From a virus: DNA of 24,339 bases. Positions 7,901 to 16,000 of the stretch are shown here, in pieces. The stretch's first letter is position 1; each line of letters starts with the position of its first letter. Both the position numbers and the translations under genes were made by a program. The stretch is from positions 1 to 24,339 of IMG/VR virus record IMGVR_UViG_3300049893_002155. One strand, 5' to 3'. Under the pieces are notes generated by a model that saw only the letters and a program-made list of their open reading frames with translations, did no database searches and was not told the DNA's origin.

Positions 7901-9027
7901 TTTTGTTTTTACAGGCGGTTCTTCGGGTTTATGCTGGTAGATTCTCTCAGGTTTTGAACATTTCTCATTATCCGGTTCGTTGGAGATATTCAGATATAAA
8001 ATTTTATGGCGAACTTGTAGATCGCTTCAGAACATTCTTTGCGAATGATTTCAAAGATCTCAATGGTGTATATGGTCAAATTACTTCATCTCAATATATC
8101 TTTGATCAGATCTATTCATTCCAGATGAAAGCATTTGGTCGTTTGCGCGCATTTGATCGTGCGCTTATGGAAAGTCAAAACCTTGGTACACTAACTACTG
8201 GAATAGGAAGTAAACTCGATGGTATTGATTACATTTCAAATATTAATGGTAATCAGCACCAGTGGTCATTGATTAGTTCTGGAAAAGCATTGTATTGGAT
8301 TGATGTGAATTATCGTTCAATTTGTCGTTTTGCTCAGGATGGATTCATGGTGATTTCTGATCAGCGTAATGTGCATGCATGGGCGAATACAAATCTTCCG
8401 CTTTTTGAACATTCAGACAATCCGGTTGGTGGCCGTGGTATCTTCAGCACATTTGATTTTGATAATGATGAGGTGATCTTCACTTTAGTTGATGCCAATC
8501 GTTTATTGAAGTTTGATACCAAACATTTGATCTTTAACGAATCAACCAATAAATTTATTGATACTCCTACTTTTAATGCTCGTTTTGGATTATCATTCAA
8601 TGATGGCGTTTATTATTTCAATGATCGTCCTGGTTTTGGTAATCAGTTTTGGCGTCATGCTGTCGGGCCGTATGGAAGTTATTATGGAACGACCGAAGAT
8701 TCGTTGGTAACAATTGTTGTAAACGAGATTCCTTATCTGGCAAAAGTGTTTGATAATATTCGGGCAAACATTAACAATTTTGGAGCTGCAGGATTGGTTC
8801 AAATTGTAATGGAAACACAGGAACAAATCTATACTATTCCGATTGTTGGTGATACGCGATTTAAATACTTGGAGCAAGTGTTGCGCGGTCCATTAAGAAC
8901 TATTGCTCAGAATGATCGTATGCGTGGGAAGTGGATAAAGCTTACTTTTGTCTTTACCAATACTCCGAACCAAAAGATTATATTTACTAACTTAATGACA
9001 CTTTTACGTCCTTCAAACCGAATGTAG
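4960..9027 (+). CDS. Muzzle-type tail protein (tail stabilization protein of crAss-like phages)
   Basis: This 1,355-residue protein begins SSNSFAGGLNLDFDLLTVDN, the usual N-terminus of the long tail protein placed directly after the ring genes in crAss-like phages; in the crAss001 virion the corresponding protein forms the distal 'muzzle' of the short tail. A second signature lies at residues 1080-1103: GIGSKLDGIDYISNINGNQ followed by HQWS, preceded by VYGQITSSQYIFDQIYSFQ and followed by ALYWIDVNYRSICRF. The chain is mostly beta, with repeated aromatic/Asn/Asp strands suggestive of propeller- and Ig-like domains (inferred). Two ITHQIP/DYINY segments (400-430) and a C-terminal beta domain (1220-1355, RGKWIKLTFVFTN) complete it. 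No signal peptide or membrane helix is seen. It is separated from the next gene by a single base. Most overlapping frames on either strand are shadows. Confidence 0.85.
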   Translation: MANEKRSSNSFAGGLNLDFDLLTVDNQSYVRSENGRILFADQASLSWTNAKGNVLAITITSTVAGTYTPIGYTVLNNLLILFLVNAAGDSEIGLVTFNNAGIQNAYKTLINDNAFADKLDFTTFNQIEARAVYENEKMHRVYWVDGVETDSNPPRAYTFQFNGGNINLATNYSGVTTTPHSIDMQAEFLMGIIKYKQMITGALPAGQYVYTYRLITVDGYATPWYPATKPLFVTQDPINPTNWNEYEMEGTETFVNTGKGNRLIIKGIDTRYPTIEVAYARYIANADPYEANIFLRTVVTGTEMDVDHTSNTGEPISPLELSAITISFTGVKTLNVKDNVLYYGNVRERSISLTAEEQEELFENLEIQPRFRLMRSDEKVLTDYTAPVPADEDATFPEKPITHQIPKTGLSTKRLNQLHTEDYVVNNDYINYKGTQVSHQYAGFFRGETYRLGFVPFDLVGNPDFAYHLADVTFGEQYEDGITWTRLKTDGTTVSGNYTYAEFFRTTSNGTEGEDPILNGETGVDALARLRILGLSISGLNITSIKSRISGFKIVVAKRDAQILGQGLIMPCVKEEDYTTPLPVPTQSWVSTSGVVPIPLAEAGGDIRLLAPKQSESFYHLEKDNSPNTDEEFRVRPNTSTFYMPDVDFDSSRIPTPQPVDRLKLVGHCTQKDFDNDDQPRYRQWMHYNNYVVQKLDTTDGDYHYTSNNPYPNFGNDAEIEDLRVVNFGGTIDGKVENYAGTLDFINSVGIKAGQGANFEPHAFYTVENINGKSDLFGHGKEKTLFIFHTNFGVAANAFAYDSRAAYGLANYFICNYKRPNASPYGGITPISIEQTRFMTTGHFQPVNNPAIPCPDTVNDIEVFGGDCYLDYHGFLRIYGIMLLNTYQDNDAYSDYGIGHLFPLESSIHHSLRQATNAGGDAANPMWPDVGARPAKVLYGDDTTSTWVQNGLFLSWQYENKDYGSTEVSESFIEEFNIAGVLFLQAVLRVYAGRFSQVLNISHYPVRWRYSDIKFYGELVDRFRTFFANDFKDLNGVYGQITSSQYIFDQIYSFQMKAFGRLRAFDRALMESQNLGTLTTGIGSKLDGIDYISNINGNQHQWSLISSGKALYWIDVNYRSICRFAQDGFMVISDQRNVHAWANTNLPLFEHSDNPVGGRGIFSTFDFDNDEVIFTLVDANRLLKFDTKHLIFNESTNKFIDTPTFNARFGLSFNDGVYYFNDRPGFGNQFWRHAVGPYGSYYGTTEDSLVTIVVNEIPYLAKVFDNIRANINNFGAAGLVQIVMETQEQIYTIPIVGDTRFKYLEQVLRGPLRTIAQNDRMRGKWIKLTFVFTNTPNQKIIFTNLMTLLRPSNRM

Positions 9028-9028
9028 T

Positions 9029-9802
9029 ATGGCAATTTTTGATGAAAGAAGTGAGTTGAATAAACAGCAAAATCGAATTGCTCCCGATTGGGATAATAGT
9101 TTCGGATTGAAATTGCTTGGTTATAATCAATACGGTAAAAATAATGCTTGGGGTCATTTGCTTGGCGTTATTCCAGGAATCAATACCGGAAGACACGCTT
9201 TGGCTCAGGCTACGACTTCCGGTGATACAAAGAACGTTTTGAAAGATACTTTTGATGAAACAGTTGCCAGAGATCTTGCTGGTCTTTCACTGGGTGTCAA
9301 TGTTGCAAAAACCGTTATGACAATGGGTGCTGGTGGTGCCGGCGGTCTTTCGGGTCTTAAAGGAATGTTTGCAAATTCAAACGGATCAATGGCAGGTTTG
9401 TTTCAAGGTGGTGCGCCCGGTGTTTCTGCACCAAGTTCTGTTGGTGCTGGTTTAATGGATAAAGCTTCTGGTTTAATGAAATCTGGAAACAAATCAGATG
9501 TTTCTCCTGAATTGAAACAAATCATTGATGAGCAGGTTGCTAATAACTTGGTTAATCCGCATGCCGCTGGTACTCCCGAATATGACTTGTTTGAACAGAA
9601 AAAAATGCAGCAACAGGGTGGATTAAAAAACAAGTTCAAAGAATTAGGAACTGATTTCATTAAATCTGCTGGTACTGGAAACATATTTGAAAGTGCTGGT
9701 AATTATGCAGCAATGACTATTGCCGATTACAAAGAACAAGATAAAGCATTCAGAGAATACGCACAAGGACAGAAAACATCCTCTGTGTTTAATTACTTAT
9801 AA
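9029..9802 (+). CDS. Gly/Ala-rich probable internal cargo protein
   Basis: This 257-residue protein follows the muzzle gene, where crAss-like phages encode virion cargo proteins. The N-terminus (1-70) contains SFGLKLLGYNQYGKNNAWGH and GVIPGINTGRHALAQ. Residues 90-155 are small-residue-rich (NVAKTVMTMGAGGAGGLSGL, GGAPGVSAPSSVGAGLM), resembling flexible or membrane-active ejection proteins. The C-terminal third is a charged helix (EQKKMQQQGGLKNKFKELG) ending YAQGQKTSSVFNYL. No catalytic motif is visible. I infer a protein stored in the capsid or tail lumen and delivered into the cell; a scaffold or tail chaperone is possible. The gene sits 1 base after the muzzle stop and 2 bases before the next cargo gene. 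Confidence 0.55.
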   Translation: MAIFDERSELNKQQNRIAPDWDNSFGLKLLGYNQYGKNNAWGHLLGVIPGINTGRHALAQATTSGDTKNVLKDTFDETVARDLAGLSLGVNVAKTVMTMGAGGAGGLSGLKGMFANSNGSMAGLFQGGAPGVSAPSSVGAGLMDKASGLMKSGNKSDVSPELKQIIDEQVANNLVNPHAAGTPEYDLFEQKKMQQQGGLKNKFKELGTDFIKSAGTGNIFESAGNYAAMTIADYKEQDKAFREYAQGQKTSSVFNYL

Positions 9803-9804
9803 CT

Positions 9805-11436
9805 ATGGCTAAAGGACGTAAACTTACACCAGAAGAAGAGTTTTTATGGGCTCTTAAAAATGATCCAAAACGTATTTATGGAGCAAATGTAGATCCTGTT
9901 ATGCTTCAGGATATTCCTGAACTTGATGATGAGGGTGGTGAAACAAAGTGGCCAAAGAAAACAATGCCTCAGTCAAAGTCTGTAACCAAAGAACCACAGC
10001 AAGCTAAAGGACGTGCATTGTTTGAGAATTTGCGCAACCGTTTTAAAGAGCGTCGTGGTGGTGGCGGAACAGCGCCAGTAACATCTGATGCTGGTGGATC
10101 AGCTCCAATTATTAAACGAGAAGTTTCTGATGGAGCTTTTTTAAAAACTGCTGATCTTCCATCGATACAAGCTACTCATCAATATATAAAGGATTATCAG
10201 CAAAAACCAATTTTTCAATTTGATGATTTTTATAAACCAGATACAGAAGGGTATCGTGATTTTAGTGGGTATTTTGGTGACTTAGCAAAGTTCACTTTAG
10301 GAGCTTTTGGAGCGTCAGAACCAATTGATGTTTATACTCCATCTGCTGATTTCAACACAATGATTTCTGAATCGCGTATTCGCAGGGATCAAGGATTAGA
10401 TCCGGAAACACGGTCAATGTATCAAAACATGGCTGATCGTGCTTATAACTACGATGTGAAAAACATTCGTAATCTTTCCGGTGGATCTTCTGGAACTGCA
10501 CTTGCTAATCTTGGCGGTGCTTCAGATCGTTATTATACGGCTCAAAATGAAATTGCATCATTGGATGAACAGTTCAAACAAAAAAATCGTGATTCGTTTT
10601 ATAGTGCCGCAATGGCTGGTGAGAATGTTCATCGTAGAATCTTTGAAGACAAATTGAATCTTGATATGATGAATAAGTCGGCTGCAGGAGCTCTAATGTC
10701 TGATTCAATGGATAATATTGTTCATCGTAAAGAATACGAAGATACTTACAAAAAACCTGGTTCACCTTATTACGAATACATGAAGGAACTTACTTTAGAT
10801 ACACGTTTAAATCGAGATTTAAAAGAACATGCCGCAAATCAAGAGGTTATAGATGCAAATAATTTTTTGCTTGATACACAAAATCAAATGCAAGAAAAAG
10901 AAGAAGGGATTAATCGTGCAAACACTATAATCAAAGAAGAATTTAATAAAAAGCTTGAAGAACAAGGAATGGCTCCGGTAATTGAATCTGCAGAAGATTT
11001 TAAAAATTACAATGGAGGTCCGGTAGTTGATATCAATAATCCAATTACTCCTGAACAACAGGAAGAACAAAGAATGCTTTCTGATCTTCGTACAAAAGAA
11101 ACCTTTGGTTTAACAGAAACTGAAATGGAAACTATGACGGATGATCAGTTACTTGAAATGGGAATTGAGCGCAAACCAAATGAACGTGGTACAATGCAGT
11201 ATTCAATTACTCAACCGATGGAAATGCCAGCTGGTGAAAAACGTGAAGATGATCCAGAATTAGCAAATCAAATTGATGTTGTTTCTCGTGAATACAGTCA
11301 GAAGAAAAAAACATTAATGGATGAGTGGTATTTGAAGGATGAGAAAAAATACTACAAGTTGCTTAAAGAACTGGAAGCAGAGGAGGCTGAGAAAAAACAA
11401 TTGGTTAAAGACGAATATTTAAAAAAAGCTGAGTAA
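9805..11436 (+). CDS. Probable cargo/ejection protein, helical
   Basis: This 543-residue protein has a basic low-complexity N-terminal region (residues 50-105, FENLRNRFKERRGGGG) and a conserved-looking helical core at about 199-255 with DPETRSMYQNMADRAYNYDV and IRNLSGGSSGTALANLGGAS. The pattern 'N.RN.SGG..G..L.NLG.A.....A..EI..LD.QF' is one I associate with the internal proteins encoded between muzzle and RNA polymerase in crAss-like phages. A long Gln/Glu/Asn-rich helical region follows, and the C-terminus (490-543) is a highly charged helix (EYSQKKKTLMDEWYLKDEKK). The stop overlaps the next start by one base. It is likely packed in the virion and ejected with the polymerase. The function is inferred from context and composition. 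Confidence 0.6.
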   Translation: MAKGRKLTPEEEFLWALKNDPKRIYGANVDPVMLQDIPELDDEGGETKWPKKTMPQSKSVTKEPQQAKGRALFENLRNRFKERRGGGGTAPVTSDAGGSAPIIKREVSDGAFLKTADLPSIQATHQYIKDYQQKPIFQFDDFYKPDTEGYRDFSGYFGDLAKFTLGAFGASEPIDVYTPSADFNTMISESRIRRDQGLDPETRSMYQNMADRAYNYDVKNIRNLSGGSSGTALANLGGASDRYYTAQNEIASLDEQFKQKNRDSFYSAAMAGENVHRRIFEDKLNLDMMNKSAAGALMSDSMDNIVHRKEYEDTYKKPGSPYYEYMKELTLDTRLNRDLKEHAANQEVIDANNFLLDTQNQMQEKEEGINRANTIIKEEFNKKLEEQGMAPVIESAEDFKNYNGGPVVDINNPITPEQQEEQRMLSDLRTKETFGLTETEMETMTDDQLLEMGIERKPNERGTMQYSITQPMEMPAGEKREDDPELANQIDVVSREYSQKKKTLMDEWYLKDEKKYYKLLKELEAEEAEKKQLVKDEYLKKAE

Positions 11437-13016
11437 TGACAGATTTCGGATTGTATAGTGGTTTAATGCGCAAGTCCAATATTTTTGAGACTAAAACGCA
11501 GAATCGTCAAATGGAGCTACAAACTGCTGAGCGCCAAGAAGCACGATCAAAACAGAAACTTGCTGAACAAGCAGAAGCCAGTGCAAAAATTCAAGAATTT
11601 TATGACACAATAAATCAGCTTGATGTTTTAAAACAAGATCAAGAACGATTAAGCGCCGAAGAAAAAAAATGGCGAGCTGATGTTATCAATGGTATTAAAC
11701 AGTATAACGGAAATTTAGATCAATTCATGATGACTGGTGGTGCTGGTGTTCTTGGTGCTTATCGTAATAATTTTTTGAATTCTGAAACTGTTAAAATGGC
11801 TATTGCCAATAAAACAAACTATGCTCAATGGATGAATGCGCAAGCAAATGGTCTTTGGGTGAAAGACGTTGGTGTTGATGTTGATGTTTACAATCCAGAT
11901 GGTACCGTTACTAAAGAGCGTAGGGTTGTTCCAATGAATGAGGCTTATTCAATGTATGAAAAAGGAATAATAGAAGAACTTCCTTGGGATGGTGCTGAAC
12001 AAGATATTGATGTTGGTCCAGAAGTGTTTCAGAGTTTATATAAAGATCCTCGTAATCCATATTCGCAAGATACTGAAGTTGATCCAAATGATGTTTATTT
12101 ATGGGTTCTTGAACATGGTGGTTCTGTTGAACAGGCAAATGCTAAAATGGAAAAATACGTTCAATACCGTGATCAAGGCGGTACTGAATGGCGCTATAAA
12201 TCTGGTGATATCATGCAGTATAAAATACAGCAACAGCAGCTTGCTAATATGCGCCAACAGCATAAGATGAATCAGATGCAAATGGAGCAACAATTAGGCA
12301 ACAATGCAATTTTAGATTTTGAAGCACGAATAAAAAATTCTCAACCAGGAGATCATATTTCAATATTGCCTGAAGAAAAACAATTTTTTGCTAATCAATT
12401 AGGTTTTATATATGATGAAAAAACTGGTCAATACACTACAAATAATTCGATAACAGTGTTTGATCGATGGGCAGAAAATAATCCTAATCCCGCAAAATAC
12501 GATCTTAGAAACTTTGATTATTTTTTTCCAACTGGTTTTACTAAAGGTCCAAATGGTGAAATTTTAATTAAAGCAAGAGCTGGTTATTCGGATTATTTTA
12601 AAGGCGCACCAGTTGGTGAAACATTAGGTTTTGATAATCAGTACGCAGCAGGAGCACATGCTAATAATTTTGGAAGAGTAGGAGGTAATAGTGGAGATTA
12701 TTGGGGTGATGATATTTATGAAGGTGATGTTTATATTCCTGTTACAGATTATTATCGTGGCGCTTATGAATCTACTTATTTAAACAAAGAAATTGGCGCT
12801 CGTTCTAATGCTGATTATACGCCAGGTAGAATGACACAAACTCAACAGTTTCAACAAAATGCACAAATGCTTGATGGAACAATTAATTCATTAATGAATA
12901 TTATTGGCGGTGATTATGGTAGTGCTGGTCAAATGTTATATGAAGGATTAATGTATGAGGAAGATCAGTCTGGCGGTCAAGGCGCTCAAAACATGATTAA
13001 TCAACAAGGACAATAA
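11436..13016 (+). CDS. Probable cargo/ejection protein with coiled coil
   Basis: This 526-residue protein begins MTDFGLYSGL and then has a long heptad-like charged coiled coil (residues 15-90, QTAERQEARSKQKLAEQAEA). A short small-residue stretch with TGGAGVLGAYRNNFLNSETV (100-119) and KTNYAQWMNAQANG (126-139) resembles the second internal protein of crAss-like phages. A Gln/Met-rich helix lies at about 259-290 (IQQQQLANMRQQHKMNQMQM). The rest is mixed and aromatic/Gly-rich (GRVGGNSGDYWGDDIYEGDV), ending in a Gln/Asn tail. Placed directly before the RNA polymerase, it is a plausible partner for packaging or delivery of the polymerase. There are 7 bases between its stop and the polymerase start. 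The final ~700 bases look more A/T-rich and richer in TTA leucine codons than the muzzle gene. Confidence 0.6.
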   Translation: MTDFGLYSGLMRKSNIFETKTQNRQMELQTAERQEARSKQKLAEQAEASAKIQEFYDTINQLDVLKQDQERLSAEEKKWRADVINGIKQYNGNLDQFMMTGGAGVLGAYRNNFLNSETVKMAIANKTNYAQWMNAQANGLWVKDVGVDVDVYNPDGTVTKERRVVPMNEAYSMYEKGIIEELPWDGAEQDIDVGPEVFQSLYKDPRNPYSQDTEVDPNDVYLWVLEHGGSVEQANAKMEKYVQYRDQGGTEWRYKSGDIMQYKIQQQQLANMRQQHKMNQMQMEQQLGNNAILDFEARIKNSQPGDHISILPEEKQFFANQLGFIYDEKTGQYTTNNSITVFDRWAENNPNPAKYDLRNFDYFFPTGFTKGPNGEILIKARAGYSDYFKGAPVGETLGFDNQYAAGAHANNFGRVGGNSGDYWGDDIYEGDVYIPVTDYYRGAYESTYLNKEIGARSNADYTPGRMTQTQQFQQNAQMLDGTINSLMNIIGGDYGSAGQMLYEGLMYEEDQSGGQGAQNMINQQGQ

Positions 13017-13023
13017 ATAGTTT

Positions 13024-16000
13024 ATGGCAGAACAACCTATGCGCCCTACTGGTGGTGCTCCTTTGAATTATTCACAAGTAAGAAAAGAATTTCTTTCAAA
13101 TTTACAAGCAGAAGGTCTAACACCTGAAGATATTCGTCGTGCTGGATGGCATACTTATAACGCACAAGATCCTTCTGGACCAAACCCATGGGCAGCAAAA
13201 GAAAACGTACAATGGAATGAGTTTGAGCAAGGAGCTGTTTCCGATATGCTTTCCGGGGTTTACAATGAACTTGTTCTTGGCCTTGGAGAAGGAATTGCAA
13301 ATATTATTCCTACTGGTGCGCAGGCGATGGGTTTTAAAGCTCCAATGTTTGAAAATTGGATTCAAGCTTCCAGTGATTGGTTTGACAAACAAAAAACAGT
13401 GTATTCTGATTCAGCATACAAACCGGTAAAAAGCTTCGCGGATTATTTTCAAGGTGGTAAGTTTTGGAGTTCTTTGGGTGAAGGTATTGGTTTTGTAATG
13501 GCTTTGGTTGCACCTACAAAGGGAATGAAGGGTGGTTGGAATAAACGTATGACCAGTTTTGGTGTTGGTACGACCATGATGTATTCCGATCTTTATGACG
13601 AAGCAAAACAAAATGGTTTTTCACCACAAGATGCCGCGCGTATTGCGCTTGCTACTTCGGGACTTGTTTCTTTAACTGAAGGAGCTGCGCTTGAATGGAT
13701 AGGTAAAGGAGCAACGAATTGGATTCCAAAAGACTTTGCTCGAACGGCTTTGAAGGGTTCATTTAAAGAAGGCGCGAAATTCGGGCCTTTTGATTTTTAC
13801 AAGAACAACAAGCTTTTTTCTGCACAATTGATGAAACAAATTGGAAGCAAAGAAGGTATTGAGGTTTTTAAAAATGCGGCATTAAAAGCACCTGGTAATA
13901 TTGTTCGTGGTGGAACAATTGAATTCGGTCAGGAATTCGCTCAAACATACATTGAAGATGGTATCAAAGAAATGTATGATACATTCATTTCCAAAACAGA
14001 TTTCGTAGATAATTCCCGTATGGGATCTGCTGAACAGTTTCAAGAAGCTGTATTTGGTGGTATTATAGGTTCGATTATTGGTGGTGGTCTTGGTGGTGCA
14101 TCTGGTGTTTCAAACACACTCGAAAATAACCGTGAGGCGGTAATCGGATATGTTTCCAGAGCTACAAAGAATGGTCAGTTGAATAAAGTAAAAAAGCTTT
14201 ATCAGCATTTAGATCGTTCATTGGCTAAAGAAAAAATCACTCCGGAAGATCATGCTAAAATGAAACAGCAATTGGATGAAGCTGTTGAGTATGGAACACA
14301 AACCAAACATTTGAATATCCAAAGTGGTAAAGCAAATGCTCAATTATTCGATCTACTAAAGACTGATAAAGTTGTAAAGAACGCTCTTCAAAACACAATT
14401 GAAACCGGAGATGTTCATGAGTTAATTGCGCAGGCTTATTCACGTAATGCAGAAAAAGCTGGTCGTATTACTGAAAAATTAGATACTGAGGCAAAAGCAA
14501 TCATTGAAAATCGCCAACCGATCACCGGAAGTAAAATGCGTTTTGAAAAGATGCTTGGTGATTTTAAAGTGCTTTATGCTGATGTAATTCAGAATAAGGT
14601 AAATGATGAACAGTTTGAAAAGCGTCTGGCAAAAATTGGTATTGTTTCCAAAGAGAAAGTTGAATTAGAAAAGGATGCGGAAGTTGAAAAAGTTTCCACT
14701 CCAGGATTTGAACACATGGCCGATGAAGATATTCAAGCTCGTGTCGATCAAATAAAATCTACTCCGAAATATAAAAAAATGGTTCAGGCTGCAAAGACTG
14801 GTGTTGCGCCATCGAAAGAAGTTGAAATGCTTGAACAGGAATTATTAACCCGTAAACAGAAACGTGATGTCATACAGCAAGAGCTCAATCAGCAGCAACA
14901 ATCTGAAGAACTTAAAGAAGCCGGCAAAGTCCAAGAAAATGACCAGCCAGTATCCGCAATACAAAAAGAAGAAACGGAAGTAGTATCAGATAAGGATTAC
15001 AACGAATTTGTAAATACAGGCGTTGCAAATGATTATTTGATCTCCAAAATAGCAAAATCAATTTCAAAAGGAGAAAAATTATCACCACGTCAACAGGCTA
15101 TTCGTATGCAGCATTCTGCGGATGTTGAATATGAATTGAAAGATATTCAGAATAAAAAGCGGATTACTGATTTCGAAAGCGAGTGGGATACGATTATCAG
15201 ACAAAAAAAATCTCCAGAATCAATTGATGAAGATTTAAAAGCTCATTTGAAAAAATACGGCTATAAAAAAGAAGTCAAATCAGAAGATGATTTTGATCAG
15301 GCGTATGATAGTGTTTTGGATGAATTAAAAAGCGATGAGCGTAAACATTCATTATATGGTCGTAAAATTGCTGAATCGAAAGAAACGAAAGAACATGAAG
15401 CCGCAGAAACAGTAGCAGAAGAAAAAGCGGAAGAAAAGTTAGAATTAGAAACGTTAGATTTTGATGATGAAGGTAGTCCTGTTCCATCTTATTCAAAACG
15501 TGTTCAGCATAAAGGAAATGAATATATTATTTCATCTGAAGGTGTAATTAGGAACTCAAAAACCAATCAATTCATCAATCCTGAGAGTCCAATTGGACAA
15601 TCGGTATTAAAAGAAGCTGGTGTACTTACTGAGCAAGAAAAACCAAAGGATGTGATCAATGAAGCATATGATAAAAAGAAAAATGCTTCAAAGATCTCTG
15701 GTGTGATTGATTTCACCAAACTTGGTAGAATTGAATCAGACCTCAACATAAATTCAGAAGGTGATGCGGCAAATCAATTAACTGGATTCAATGCTATTGA
15801 ATATGATTCGCGCATAGATCAAAACTTTGAATTGTTTCAAAAGTTACGTGATCATTTTCTGAAGATCTTTCCTGGCATGACGGTAGATACTGTTAATGCG
15901 CTGACTGATAAATATGGTAATCAGGTTCTCGGGCAAGTAGTTGGAAATGCAATTACCATCAATAAAAACGATGCTTTTCAATCTACATTATTGCATGAGT

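Noticed and set aside
11989-12270. + strand open frame of 93 codons inside the 526-residue cargo gene
   Set aside because: It lies wholly inside a longer, better supported gene in another frame and has a Lys/Ile/Leu-skewed composition typical of a shadow of A/T-rich coding DNA.
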